Shown here: piece by piece, positions 23,014-34,182 of the stretch
Numbering within the stretch: position 1 is the first letter of the stretch
Layout of the letters: every line of letters begins with the position of its first letter
NCBI GenBank assembly: GCA_029237695.1
Contig: CM055267.1
Location: 13,605,043-13,669,042, forward strand
Source of the DNA: Conchocele bisecta
Lineage: Eukaryota > Mollusca > Bivalvia > Lucinida > Thyasiridae
DNA: 64,000 nt
Reading direction: 5' to 3'
Translations under genes and position numbers: made by a program
Notes under the pieces: model-generated
Told to the model about the DNA's origin: nothing
Database searches by the model: none
The model's input: only the letters and a program-made list of their open reading frames with translations

Positions 23014-23098
23014 GTTGCTAGGCGACAGCATTGGCACAGCTGATTATGTGTGTCCCGCCACAACAATCTAGGCTTATTGAGGGTGTTACCAGGGTAAC
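23014..23098. promoter_or_regulatory. Two RFX X-box-like motifs
   Basis: GTTACCAGGGTAAC (23085-23098) fits the X-box consensus GTNRCC-N(0-3)-RGYAAC in both half-sites. GTTGCTAGGCGAC (23014-23026) is a weaker match. They lie in low-copy, GC-richer DNA. Binding by RFX-type factors is inferred only. Confidence 0.3.
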
Positions 23099-23620
23099 CT
23101 CAAATCAGCATGCACTCGAACAACGTAGTGTTGTGAAAGTCCATTGTCAATGGAGAAACATGTCCAATGCCAATTGCCATTGTCTTTGAGAAACTATGTA
23201 AACCCATATCAGGCTCGTTTGTGCTAGCTGACTGGGGTAGACTGACCAAAATTCAAGAAGTCGTATATTATTGACGTCGCAAGTTCCGTACAATATGACT
23301 TACATGTAAAAAAACCCAGAACTGGTGACGAGGTATTTCGAAAAGAAGTGATCATACATGTTTCTTTCGATAGGCAAACTGTTTCTTGTAATAAAGTCTG
23401 TGTGAAATATAATATGTGCGATCGGATTTAATAATATTATGCCGTTTTACGTGCCTATATGGCATATTCGTACCAGAACATTCGACTTTTAAGACTGTAG
23501 AAAATAGGAAATAAGTAACGAAAGTAAGTAAGATATCAACTATGGACACACGCAAACTCTGCAGAAAACAAAGCAAGAATGCGGGGCGGCAGCAAGTTCG
23601 TAATAAGTAGTGTTTCCCTG

Positions 23621-23723
23621 TAGTTGCGAACAGTAACTCTTGCAATCTACTCCCGTACGGTCCGTAGCCAGTCTGGCTACGGACGGTACGGGAGTAGATT
23701 GCAAGAGTTACAGTTCGCAACTA
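23621..23723. mobile_element. Family Z long hairpin
   Basis: Arms of about 50 bp: tagttgcgaac, AGTAACTCTTGCAATCTACT, CCCGTACGGTCCGTAGCCAG and complements. Related shorter hairpin at 42151; related degenerate copy at about 63547-63600. Confidence 0.85.
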
Positions 23724-23797
23724 GGTTTCCCTGGTACAACTATATGCACGTGGTCCATTGTCCGTATGTTAGTACAGTTGTCTGCGTCGCGTATACC

Positions 23798-24087
23798 TGC
23801 AGCCTATTTCAACAACATTGCAATGTATACTTATCTAGCAAAGTATACTTTGAGGGAGAAATTTTCAATTTAAGGATAAATTAATTATTTTTTATTATAC
23901 TGAATTTATTAAATTATCACACCCATTTTGGCTGTGATAATGTAATAAATTCAGTATAATAATTCTGCATACTTTTAATCATCAAATATATTCAGTCGTT
24001 AGTTCTATATGAAATAATGCATTTCGGGAAAACTAAATGATTACTTTGCTAGATAAGTATACTTTGCAATGTTGATGAAATCGGCTA
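23798..24087. mobile_element. Family D MITE
   Basis: cAGCCTATTTCAACAACATT...GATGAAATCGGCTACAG, with the standard TTATTATACTGAATTTATTA core hairpin. Confidence 0.9.
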
Positions 24088-24368
24088 CAGTTTTCAACCA
24101 AAAATTATAATTTACATGCATGTTTGCTGTCTTGGCTTTCAAATTGGCGTGTTAATTGAAGAAGCTATTGTAAATGTTGTAACGGGTTGGCGTAATGAAT
24201 GGTTTCAATGTTTCAACACACTAACTAGCCAACATAATACAGGGTGCGACCAACAAACAACGCGTAATACTTAGAGCATGGTTGGTTCGCTTGTACGAGG
24301 AGATGATCGGCGAGCGTAGTATCAAATCACTCTCGTACCAATCGACCGTATCGACATGATGATCGAAT

Positions 24369-24625
24369 GAGACACGTCATGTGATTTTGTACCTTCGGAT
24401 ATCTGCGTAATTTCATGAAATACGTTTACAAAATTTACAATATTTATGACAAATAAAGTCATAAGTTTACACAATTTTCAGAGTACATGTACATGTGGAA
24501 TATAATTTTGCATGTACTGTGATTTATTTTCAACTTTTGATACCGGAAACTATTGTAAATTTTGTAAACGTATTTCGTGAAAGTATGCAGATGTCCGAAG
24601 GTACAAAATCGCATGGCGTGTCTCA
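24369..24625. mobile_element. Family H MITE
   Basis: TGAGACACGTCATGTGATTT...GGCGTGTCTCA, palindromic, centre gtggaatataattttgcatg. Confidence 0.88.
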
Positions 24626-25226
24626 CAACCATAAATGTGACTGTCTTCAAAGAACGGCCACTATAGATGATGTTACAATAGTCAATGAACAACTGGCATT
24701 TCGGCTAACATTTGACCCAGTGAACCAGCGGGGCTAACGAACGATCGGGAGGAATCAATCTGATGAATGAGGACAATTTTCTATCACCACATCAATAACA
24801 CATCAAGGCAGACAATTTGTGTACGGATAAATAAATGTAATTTGGTAACGAATCTACTCCTTCGCCCAATTTCGCGTCACGTTTACTTATAATACATTGC
24901 TAAATCTAATTAGGCACGTACGGCGGTCAATAACGGAGGATCCTCTAGAATTTGTTGCGAGCAAAATATATAGTCTGACACACTATATATTTAATGCAAG
25001 GATGTAGTGGAATAAAACAGTTTGCATTGCTTATATGGTCAACGTACGTTATTGCCTACAATGCAGGTCCGACAGTGTGGCCGCAGGTTGACACAACACG
25101 GACGTTAATCAGCATGCACGTCGTCTAACGTACTTGATAATCTGTTCATTGCCAATACTTGTCAATTACGTTTTTATTTTGTACAATTTTGTTTTAATGC
25201 AGCCATGGAAGAACTCGGAATGACCA
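24626..25226. other. Low-copy sequence
   Basis: One small hairpin (aaatatatagtctgacacac, 24965-24993). No gene. Confidence 0.5.
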
Positions 25227-25514
25227 GTAGCCTATTTCACCAACATTGCAAAGTATACTTTGAGGGAGTAATCATTTATTTTTCCTGAAATGCATTATTT
25301 CATATAGAACTAACAAATGCATGTATTTCATGATTAAAAGTATGCAGAATTATTATACTGAATTTATTACATTATCACAGCCATAATGGCTGTGATAATG
25401 TAATAAATTCAGTATAATAAAAATTAATAAATTTATCATAAAATTGAAAATTTCTCCCTCAAAGTATACTTTGCTACTAAAGTATACTTTGCAATGTTGA
25501 TGAAATAGGCTACT
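25227..25514. mobile_element. Family D MITE
   Basis: CAGTAGCCTATTTCACC...GATGAAATAGGCTACTG, with a perfect central hairpin ATTATCACAGCCataatGGC. Confidence 0.9.
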
Positions 25515-26013
25515 GAACCAATACTTATTACATTTTGTATAATTGATGGTTACTAATTTATTGTTATTCAAATAAATTGCATATAGCGAAAATATCAATC
25601 AAACTATCCCAGATTTATAACATCTTTTGATAGTATATCCTTGAATATAACGTAAACAGTTCAGGATTTGATCAAATAAATGGTACGATTGGTTGATATA
25701 GGTCATGTGTAATGTGTGAAGCCATATACAACATATTTGCGACATCATCTGAAACACAATGCCTTTATAGTTTAGTATTAGTGTTAGAGCGCGCAAGCCA
25801 GACCACATTTTCGGTGACGAGTTGACGCGGGGACGACTACTGGTAGCCGACCATATACAGCCCCGTTGTCGCGTGGCCCGGTCGCTTGTTATCGCAGGCA
25901 GAGCAGTAAACACATTAGCCACGCTTCCGCGGCATCTGCGCCGACAATAATCAAATCATCCTAGCTCCAAGACAATCCATCGTGCATAGAACTCGCCGTG
26001 TATTCTCGTATTT
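25515..26013. other. Low-copy sequence with GC-rich end
   Basis: A minus-strand frame (25599-25922) crosses a GC-rich stretch at 25790-25940, but lacks splice signals or recognisable motifs. Confidence 0.45.
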
Positions 26014-26082
26014 GAAGGCGCCAGCGAAACAAGGGGGCTAACTCCATGAAGGAGTTAGCCCCCTTGTTTCGCTGACGCCTTC
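26014..26082. repeat. Family W hairpin
   Basis: gaaggcgccagcgaaacaag pairs almost perfectly with its complement ending at 26082. The arms are about 31 bp. Confidence 0.85.
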
Positions 26083-26138
26083 ACTTGTACATATCATCGT
26101 GCATCGTGTATTCAACGTAGTTACATTAGTTACAACAA

Positions 26139-26560
26139 GGGCTCGTTATCACTAAGCTAATCCCCTAGCTGACAGCCTTGATAATACAATGAAAATTAGT
26201 CCTCAGTGACCTTCACATTGAGTGTACAGAAGTAGAATATATGTATGCGAAACAAAACAGTATCCGTAGACACACATTGTGGTCGAATATTAGTGAAATC
26301 GGTGAAGGGGTAAATCATGTATTGAGAAAACAAACAAAAAATAACAGATTTGCCTTACAAACAAGGTGAACATAAGTCTTCAGTGACCTTGACCGTGAGA
26401 GGCGGGTGTATCCAACAAAAAGCAGTATCCATAGACTTACATTGTGGCACATTACGTAGTATTGCAATTGGTGCATGAGATAAGTAGTTATTAAGAGAAA
26501 AATAAAGCTTTAGTTCATTTACCTTACAAACAGGGTGAAGAGAAGTGCTCAGTGACATAC
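26139..26560. repeat. Family X dispersed repeat, imperfect tandem copies
   Basis: Three diverged modules contain CAGTGACCTTCA or CAGTGACCTTGACC, followed by TAGACACACATTGTGGTC-like sequence. Related to the 33-bp tandem at 58249 and its downstream flank. Confidence 0.6.
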
Positions 26561-26620
26561 AGTACATGTTTTGAAACGTCCCTCGGAAGTGGTCATGAAA
26601 TACAGTTATAGAGAAATCAC

Positions 26621-26689
26621 TATACCAAGTTACATTCATAAACTGACACTCATTTAATGAGTGTCAGTTTATGAATGTAACTTGGTATA
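26621..26689. repeat. Perfect 69-bp palindrome
   Basis: tataccaagttacattcata and actgacactcatt are followed by their exact complements (34-bp arms, 1-base centre). No second copy in the window. Confidence 0.9.
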
Positions 26690-27167
26690 ATGTGTCCTCA
26701 ACGTAGTCAATGTTGTGCCTAAATATGGTATTTTTGAATTTGGCGGACATATTGTATTATGTCGGATAGCGTGTATTTTTAGACGTTAGTATGATCAATT
26801 CAAACATCAGTGACAGCTTAGAGGCGCAGATGTGACAGAACATGAAGAGATTTGAATTTGGCGGCGATTACTTTTTTTCGACATTATACCGAGAAAACCA
26901 AATGATCTTATATAAATTAAATTACCACAATATGAAATTTCAAGAAATGAAAATATAGAAAATCACTCTTATTATATGTAATATAGTCACCTTATTTCGA
27001 CAGACTTAAATATGCCAACAAAAAACACCAACAAAACAAACAACGAAGATGGCCGCCAAATATACAAGATGGCGGCTGAAACGGTTTCTATCTTCTTCTC
27101 AACGTGTTCTAAAGAACAAGCGTAGAGTAAGAACAGTTTGAGCAAAATAATCGAGCTGGACTACACA
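26690..27167. other. Low-copy sequence with AAGATGG.GGC motifs
   Basis: gaagatggccgccaaatata and caagatggcggctgaaac near 27045-27080. Similar motifs near 55330 and 55665 suggest an old dispersed repeat rather than genes. Confidence 0.45.
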
Positions 27168-27374
27168 GTTGCCTGCGCTAATCTTGTCAACATTTGTCAA
27201 CTTCTATATTTCAAAATACGTGAATGCTGTGCTTGAAACCAAGCAGCTTGATTGACTGAGCCTGAGCTGTGCCACAGCTCAGGCTCAGACAATCAAACCG
27301 CATGCCGGTTGCAAGTTGGCCAATAGATGTTCAGAAACGTTGATACTCTGTTCCAGATAACGCAGGCGGTTGTG
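27168..27374. mobile_element. Family M element, uninterrupted copy
   Basis: gcctgcgctaatcttgtcaa...ccagataacgcaggc. The core is a hairpin TGAGCCTGAGCTGTGCCAC / complement. It shows the state of 6572-6945 before its insertion. Confidence 0.75.
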
Positions 27375-27650
27375 TACTAACTGGGAAACGTTCGTTCGAA
27401 CTGAACTGATTAGGATTTACTATTGCTCGTACCGACAAAATGAAATGTTCCTGCCCATTAAGCGATTCCTCCGATTTCTTCCAGGCAAATCAATATCCCG
27501 TGTTCTGTATCTTGTATATTAAAGCCGTGCGCGATTGAAAGCAATCCTGGCGGATTTGTTCTCCCATTTAGTGTACGTGTTCGTCGTTTATCTAATGAAG
27601 CCATTTGCATGATGCCATGATTGGACGAGATGCGGCATGCACTGCTGATT

Positions 27651-27664
27651 GTTACCTTAGTAAC
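27651..27664. promoter_or_regulatory. RFX X-box-like motif
   Basis: GTTACCTTAGTAAC fits GTNRCC-NN-RGYAAC. The flanking aatcagca/gcatgc (on the minus strand) resembles the flank of the motif at 23085, so the two may be paralogous. Confidence 0.25.
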
Positions 27665-27689
27665 TGATCTCAGTCTTCAGTCTTATAAA

Positions 27690-27835
27690 TGTATGGCCGA
27701 TTTACATTCATTTTTGTGCGTAATTTAAATAATGTTTGACATACCATGTATCACTGTATATTGGATAGGATTTAAGTATATTGTCACTCATGCTGACTGG
27801 CATACTATGAAAGTAAATACGGCTCACATATGAGA
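27690..27835 (-). other. Empty-site paralogue of 22236-22885
   Basis: Reverse-complemented, this segment matches the host sequence around the O and N elements (agccgtatttac, cagtcagcatgagtgacaat, ccaatatacagtgatacatg, aaaaatgaatgtaaatcggc). It has a single TTAA at each insertion point. It is bounded on one side by a family H copy, as is the occupied locus. Confidence 0.92.
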
Positions 27836-28068
27836 CACGCCATGTGAGTTTGTACCTTCGGACATCTGCGTAATTTCATGAAATACGTTTACTAAATTCA
27901 CAATATTTTCCGTAAATGGCGTTAAATGTTGGCAAAATATTCAGGGTACATGCGGTATATTCCGCATGTACTCTGAACATTTGGTCAACTTTTTAATTTA
28001 TTCATGAAAAATATTGTAAGTTTTGTAAACGTATTTTATACAGTTACGCAGATGTCCGAGGTACAAAA
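27831..28068. mobile_element. Family H MITE, right end truncated
   Basis: TGAGACACGCCATGTGAGTT at the left. The right arm stops at gaggtacaaaatt, where family I begins. Confidence 0.85.
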
Positions 28069-28073
28069 TTACA

Positions 28074-28562
28074 TTTTATCCCGTCAACACAGTGCGTATG
28101 TGCCGTGAAACACGTTGCCGTGAAACATTTTTGATATCCTGTCAATACGACCTACTCACTGCGTATGAATATGTGCGGTTGCTGGGATTATTTCTTTGCA
28201 TTTTAAAGCCATGTATATGTGTTGACGGGATAAATAGAATAGTAGGTTAGTGCCGTGAATGGAAAAAATATCTGGCGCGGCACGGAAACGGGATGTGCTC
28301 GGCAGAGCCTCGCCCATCCCGTTTCCTGAGCCTTGCGAGATATTTTTTCCCATTCACGGCACTAACCTACTATTCTCTATCTATTTTCCTTATTTCTGAA
28401 CCAAAGTATATGTTGTGACCACTCATTTGAACCGTCTCGGCGAGACGGTTCAAATGAGTGGTCACAACATATACGTCTGATGAGAAATAAAGAACTTCTT
28501 GAGCCTTGCCGGATATTTTTTCCCATTCACGGCACTAACCTACTATTCTATATTTATTTCCC
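28074..28562. mobile_element. Family I element with nested J hairpin and terminal direct repeat
   Basis: Left part TTATCCCGTCAACACAG...GTGTTGACGGGATAAA. Right part is a hairpin (tagtaggttagtgccgtgaa / complement) with CGGAAACGGGATG/CATCCCGTTTCC inside. A J hairpin (28403-28474) follows, and then the last 61 bp of the element recur (28328-28388 versus 28501-28561). Confidence 0.8.
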
Positions 28563-28807
28563 TGTGTTAGAAACATTAGAAACTAATGTCGTTAAATCAA
28601 AGCTATATACTTATGTTCTATGTTGTTACACTTGCCATACTCATGTACTGTATTAGCAACACCAAAAACACATAAACAACGATCATATAATACTTATTCA
28701 AAATGCTACTCATCACGTGGTCTTCGTCTTGTTTCTTTGGTCTACTTTATACTTTTGACTTCTGGTGGTTTATGCCACATTAAGTTGAAACGCATTGATT
28801 GCGCACC

Positions 28808-29013
28808 AGGGGGCCGTTTCACTAAACTTCGTATGACTAAAATGTTGCACATTTCGGATCGTGTGGAAAATTCAATTGATGGCTTTACATGTATTGTAAA
28901 TGTAAATCCAATAATTGTTTACAAGAAAACATGTTTAATGTGCAATTTATAGACTATCATAAGTTTGCTCTTACGAACATTTTAGTCGTACGAAGTTTAG
29001 TGAAACAGCCTCC
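28808..29013. mobile_element. Family C MITE lacking the central hairpin
   Basis: GGGGGCCGTTTCACTAAACT...GTACGAAGTTTAGTGAAACAGCC. The TGAGCATAGGCTGCATATGC core is deleted, leaving only aaatgtaaatcc. Confidence 0.85.
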
Positions 29014-29059
29014 AGTTTCTGTCTGTACGATAATTCATACATGCCATTCTCTAATGTAT

Positions 29060-29475
29060 ACTTAATAATAATTCCAGCACAAAAATATTTACACAATTCC
29101 CTAACATTTGATTGGTCCGTGGCAAGTCTCTATCCAAAATTTATTTCCCAGTAAACTCCCAAAACGAACTACTTTCCGTAACCGTCGGGCGCAGTTAAAA
29201 TAATTCTTAAGAAAACGGAAAATAAACACATTTTCTTGATGAATTTATTTCAAATGTTGGAATTATAAGGAATGAATGGCCTTTTTGTGGAATTTATCGG
29301 GGATATAAACTTGGAAAAGTCGCGGGAATACTGGACGAGGCCTTCCGGCCTTCGTCCAGTATTCCCGCGACTTTTCCAAGTTTATACCGGCCTCGTCCAG
29401 TATTCCCGCGACTTTTCCAAGTTTATATCCCCGATAAATTCCACAAAAAGGCCATTCATTCCCATAATAAATGTG
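29060..29475. mobile_element. Family G element with a three-armed inverted repeat
   Basis: The left module (ttccagcacaaaaatattta...) matches 49345-49533 inverted. The right module is a 70-bp arm (gaatggcctttttgtggaat through ggacgaggcc) followed by two complementary copies, the first incomplete. Confidence 0.8.
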
Positions 29476-30181
29476 TCATGTAACCGATTTACATTTAATA
29501 TGTCACATTAGGCAATCATCGTTTATATGTGTGGTAGTGTTACTTTTAACCCGTATTTTAGCTAGTGGTGAAGTTCTTTTTGTAGTACAGTATACTATTT
29601 TGAATCATTCATGGCAGTTGATTATTTTTCAGGCTTGGCTAAGAATTCATTTTCAGGAAGTGTACGTATTTAGACAGTCTACTACGATCACTACTGGTGC
29701 ATGTCGAGCATTGGTTTCATCAATCTGGCATTTACATGTACTACCTGTGTGCCCATTGGAATTCAATATCACCCTGATCTCGAATTCCAATAGCCACAGT
29801 GGAAGTACATTTATTAATTGGCTCGATTTCTGGTGTGCGTGCCTTATTCATATTTTATTCGAGGCAATCAATTCCAACAATTGAAACATGTAATTGCATA
29901 CCATGTTCTAAATAAGCCAGATACCGTGTTTTTGTCATACGGTAATAAAATGTTGTATAATTGCAGAAAGTTGGGAATGTTTTCCATCAAGACGCGCAAA
30001 AACTTAATCAATCGGAAACTTCAATCGATCCTGATATTAAAATCTGTCTCAGACACGGAGGTTTAAAATGGCAGCCAATTTCCTGCTTAAATTAGACTTG
30101 TTTGTTGTGGCGGATTAATCATTTATGCCTAGTTCTACGTGCCGCTGGTTCCCCAGGCGGAATGATTCCTTATAATGTTAG
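29476..30181. other. Low-copy sequence
   Basis: Two overlapping plus-strand frames (29471-29884, 29818-30066) have no motif or splice support. I see no gene. Confidence 0.5.
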
Positions 30182-30250
30182 GCAGTGGAACATCTCTAAA
30201 CCGGACACCCTGGGGTTCCCAAGGTGTCCGTTATAGAGGTTCCACTGTAA
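30182..30250. mobile_element. Family F short hairpin
   Basis: CAGTGGAACATCTCTAAACC...ATAGAGGTTCCACTGTA. Confidence 0.8.
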
Positions 30251-30297
30251 ATATGTCATATAAACACCCCGTGACATGTTTGTGCGATCAGTTTATG

Positions 30298-30367
30298 CTG
30301 TGGAACTTCTCTAAGCCGAATACCCTTGGAATACTAGGGTGTGCGGTTTAGAGATGTTTCACTGTAA
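30298..30367. mobile_element. Family F short hairpin, diverged
   Basis: TGTGGAACTTCTCTAAGCCG...GGTTTAGAGATGTTTCACTG. Confidence 0.75.
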
Positions 30368-30615
30368 CTGAAAATGTATAATAAGAAATGAATTACAAGG
30401 CGTATGTATGATTTCCATTATAAGTGTCATTCCTGCAATGTAAGTCATTATAGTGACCGCATGCGCCGTGGGTTCACACGTTTCCGGGCTGGTGCCAGTC
30501 ACGATGTTCAACCGTTCGGAGCATATACTCGAACTCCGAATTAAATTGATTATTGGAAGAGCCTGAGCTGATGAGAATTAGCCAATTATAATGTTATATT
30601 TCAAGCAACAACGTT

Positions 30616-30765
30616 AACAGTGGACTCTCTATAACCGGACACTCTGTGAGGTTTCACGGGCAGCCAGTTTAGAGAGCTTTCATTATAATTCAGCTTTATA
30701 AGCACCTGGTTTGTATTTTGAAATCATGAACAGACACTATCGTTATAGATAAATGACGAAATAAT
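30616..30765. mobile_element. Family F element, old long form
   Basis: ACAGTGGACTCTCTATAACC, degraded hairpin, then a recognisable tail (aacagacactatcgttatag, ataaatgacgaaataat). The distal end is lost. Confidence 0.6.
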
Positions 30766-30985
30766 GAAACGTGCATCAAAACTCGTTGACTGATTTCATA
30801 AGAAGATCGGCACAGCCTCGTTTATTATGAGATCAGCAACTCGTTCAATAAATATCCACCACTAACATGTACCATTATATATTTACAGCAAAACATTCGA
30901 ACAGCTAATTGTTACAATATTTAGCCATGTGAGGGTCCATACTTCGTCCCAGGCCATGTTGACCAGCATGGCAAAGCCCCCTTCC

Positions 30986-30998
30986 GTTGCTGGGCAAC
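30986..30998. promoter_or_regulatory. RFX X-box-like motif
   Basis: GTTGCTGGGCAAC; on the minus strand GTTGCCCAGCAAC, a full match to GTNRCC-N-RGYAAC. It sits in a GC-rich low-copy island (30940-31120). Confidence 0.3.
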
Positions 30999-31250
30999 AG
31001 AACCGCGATACGTCGTCGTCCCCGCGAGGTGGCGCTATCTGCGGATGCAACAATCTGTAAGTGTCAGTTGTTGCGTGCCGAATGCCATAACGGATCAGAC
31101 AGGGCGAGACTTTCAATCACTGATGTAGCACGTTTGCCGATATGTTTGTTTTCTCTGTAATTACATAACTGACTGACGGAATGCAGAGGCCTCTGCCGCT
31201 CCTATATGTAGATGGGGGAATACAACAACATGCATAGGTTATATATGCAA

Positions 31251-31589
31251 TTTTATCCCGTCAACACAGCGCGTATGTGCCGTGAAACATGGTGCCGTGA
31301 AACGGTTTTGATATCCTGTCAATACGACCTAATCACTGCGTATGAATATGTGCGGTTGTCATACCATTCCTGGTCGATTCTCAGAGCTTGAGGATGCGGC
31401 GGAGGTTATTGCATTTTAAAGCTATTTGTAATGTTGACGGAATAAATATAATAGTAGGTTAGTGCCGTGAATGGGGAAAATATCTGGCGCAGCACGGAAA
31501 CTGGATGGGCTCGGCAGAGCCTCGCCCATCCCGTTTCCTAAACCTTGCCAGATCTGTTTTCCCATTCACGGCATTGACCTACTATTCTG
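31251..31589. mobile_element. Family I element
   Basis: TTTATCCCGTCAACACAGCG...CACGGCATTGACCTACTATT. The right half is a hairpin as in 28074. Confidence 0.85.
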
Positions 31590-31590
31590 T

Positions 31591-31836
31591 ATATATGTTG
31601 CTGTGATTGGAGAAATGGAGCTTATCTGATTTGTGATCAGTGTAGCTCCTGATCAAATAGTACACTACTGTAGCCTGATAACGATTTATATTATTTGTTA
31701 GAAGCATAACGTGTGTTTCATTGATGGAATGGCGAACAGTGCAGATCCTGATCAGACTGTGCGGATGCACAAACTGATCTGGATCCACACTGGTCGCAAA
31801 ACCAATAAGCCCCATTTCTTCGGTCACAGCCACATA
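31591..31836 (-). mobile_element. Family A element (minus orientation)
   Basis: Both inverted ends are present. The internal order is reversed relative to 3665. It shares CACATATGTG with the next copy. Confidence 0.87.
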
Positions 31837-32067
31837 TGTGAGTGTCAATAGAGAAATGGGGCTTATCGGTTTTGCAACCAGTGTAGATCCAGATCAGCAC
31901 AGTCTGATCAGTATTTACACTGATCGCCATTCCATCAATGAAACACCCGTCATGCTTCTAATAAGCAATATAGATCGTTATCAGGCTACAGGGGTGTACT
32001 ATTTGATCAGGAGCTACACTGGTCACAAATCAGATAAGCCCCATTTCTACTGTCACAACCACATATA
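31834..32067 (+). mobile_element. Family A element (plus orientation)
   Basis: The left end abuts the preceding copy. The right end is TGTCACAACCACATAT. Confidence 0.87.
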
Positions 32068-32336
32068 AGTGCATGTGTAACATATGCATGTGACAACCAC
32101 ATATGAGGCGGAAGTGCAGAAGTACAATTTACAACATAATCATATGTATACACTCGAACAAAAGTTAGACCCTGTCATCATATGGTATTACCGTGTACAG
32201 TTTACATGAAATATATATTCAGCTTCTGGTTGTTATGGTAATAGCACATTCACGTTTTTAATGTTATTTGCGGTACAACGTTACTTCCATCCATCCGATT
32301 CAAGGTACGAATTATTTTATATTGTCCTTATTACGT

Positions 32337-32570
32337 AACGGATTTTGATGAAATATGGCGCATCAAACGCGTCTTGTTAAGCTGCATTTGGTGGTCTCTG
32401 TATTTTGACCCAAATATATGTCGTTTTTGCCAAGAATCGATTTCCGTGTCTATTGACACGGAAATCGATTCTTCGCAAAAACGACATAAGTCTGTGTCAA
32501 ACTCCCTGGACCACCAAATGCAGCTCATGAAGACGCGTTTGCTGCTCCATATTTTATCAAAATATGTTGT
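32337..32570. mobile_element. Family U long palindrome
   Basis: Same arms and core as 20335. The centre reads GATTTCCGTGTCtattGACA. Confidence 0.88.
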
Positions 32571-32876
32571 ATATTAAGGAAAATATAAAATAATACTTAC
32601 TTTGGAATGGGCTAGCTTTCAACACTTTAATCCGTTGTTGATGTTGTTGTAACCACGTGATCATGCACCTTGGATATGATGTTTTGTGCACAAGTATCTG
32701 GTTGTGGGATCACGTGGTTTCTGAACGGCGCGACTTCATGCTTTTTATGTACGTCTTTTTACAGTAGATTTCCTTTAATATAGAAATGACGGATTTTTAT
32801 GAAACATAGCGCAGCAAAAATGTACACGTTCCGCAATAATACAATATACTGAACAATTCTGCATTAAACAAGGAAC

Positions 32877-33082
32877 CCACTTTTCCGACGTTTCGGCACA
32901 AGGCCTTTATTAAGTAATTAGTTTCTACTATATATATATACCTTTATTTCACTCAGTTCGTTACATGAACGAATACAAGAGGTAACAATCGATATCAATT
33001 TCAACTAAACGCTAAGTGACATCCATTTTAGATCAACATTGCTAAAGGCCTCGTGCCAAAACGTCGGAAAAGTGGCTTTATT
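32877..33082. mobile_element. Element with 33-bp inverted ends
   Basis: cccacttttccgacgtttcg / gcacaaggcctttat on the left and aaaggcctcgtgccaaaacg / tcggaaaagtggc on the right. The interior is AT-rich without a frame. Confidence 0.65.
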
Positions 33083-33103
33083 GTACATTTTGTTGTTAAT
33101 CTT

Positions 33104-33350
33104 TTAACCCGTTCAACCCTAAGGAACTGGAATGGACTGTGATATGCTAATGTTCCAACCAATCCAATGGTCACAACATGATTTTCAGATTCGTCCATTT
33201 ATGAAAAGGGGGTGTTTTTGTTCTAAGAAATATTAAAATTACTTTCAAAAAGTGCAGATCCTGATGAGAGGGCTCGTTACGAGCCGGCTCATCTGGATCT
33301 GCATTTTTTGCATAAACCGCTATAGCGGGATTTCGGGTTCAAAGGGTTAA
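33104..33350. mobile_element. Family N MITE, piggyBac-like
   Basis: TTAACCCGTTCAACCC...GGGTTCAAAGGGTTAA, with the same AGTGCAGATCCTGATGAGAG hairpin as 22587. Confidence 0.88.
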
Positions 33351-33796
33351 TATGGCCGTTTGGGCGAAGGATCGGTTACCGCCAACGTAAATAACTATAT
33401 AGACCACGTGAATGTAAGAAATAAACGGTAGTCGAACTTTTAGAGAACCCGGAAAACACAAATGTCATCAAAATCGTATGTTTGTTATGATGATTAAAAA
33501 TAAATCTACTCTAGAAATGACGTCACAGATTATGTCGCATTATGTCACATCGTAAAATCTCGTTCGGGAACATTCGGAAACCACGTGATCCTATACCCTG
33601 AGTATAATAACCTGATCCAGTTTGATTTAAGAAAATGTATTCGTATGTCATGTTCCATTTATACCTATAGTTGCTATGTTTGTGCGGATAGAATAGACGC
33701 TGGACACGAATCAGTGGGAATTGTGTGCAGAAAGTATCTCTGAGATTGCAAAATAATTAAAACGTCATTAGAAGAAATGAGGTTAAATGGGATTAC

Positions 33797-34182
33797 TGTC
33801 TGTTCCACGTTTTTCTGCCGACGAACATTTGGCTATTAAACACATTAAATCTAAAAAATATTTAAAAGTAAGTACTTTTTCATCAATAACAAAAAATTCA
33901 CCCTCCCCAAAAAAATTTCTTTCATGAAATTCAATTAAATATTGATTTTATTGCGAAAAAAGATTTTCCTATGGGAATTTAACATGGGGCGTCAAATTTC
34001 CAATTTTTTTCGTTTTTTGATTCTTTAGGATCAAAAAACGAAAAGAATTGGAAATTGACTCCGAAACCTGGCGAGATAGCTTGAAAATGATGTAATTAAG
34101 AAAAAAAAAGTTAGATTTTGAAAATCGGTCCACAAATTAAAAAAATATTTGAAAAAAATCTATTTTTAGCCCCCATGTTTAG
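33797..34182. mobile_element. Family K element, one-ended copy
   Basis: The left end (CTGTCTGTTCCACGTTTTTC) is intact. The interior has CCTATGGGAATTTAACATGG and a hairpin CAATTTTTTTCGTTTTTTGA / complement. The right terminal repeat is missing. Confidence 0.7.

Noticed and set aside
25599..25922. 107-codon minus-strand frame
   Set aside because: Half GC-rich, half AT-rich, no domain, no splice support.
29471..29884. 137-codon plus-strand frame
   Set aside because: Longest unbroken frame outside repeats and the gap region, but codon use looks random, with overlapping frames and no motif. Treated as chance.
30883..31116. Minus-strand frame in a GC-rich island as a coding exon
   Set aside because: No splice sites or family motif, and the composition is explained by the GC island. 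Left as low-copy DNA with an X-box-like motif.
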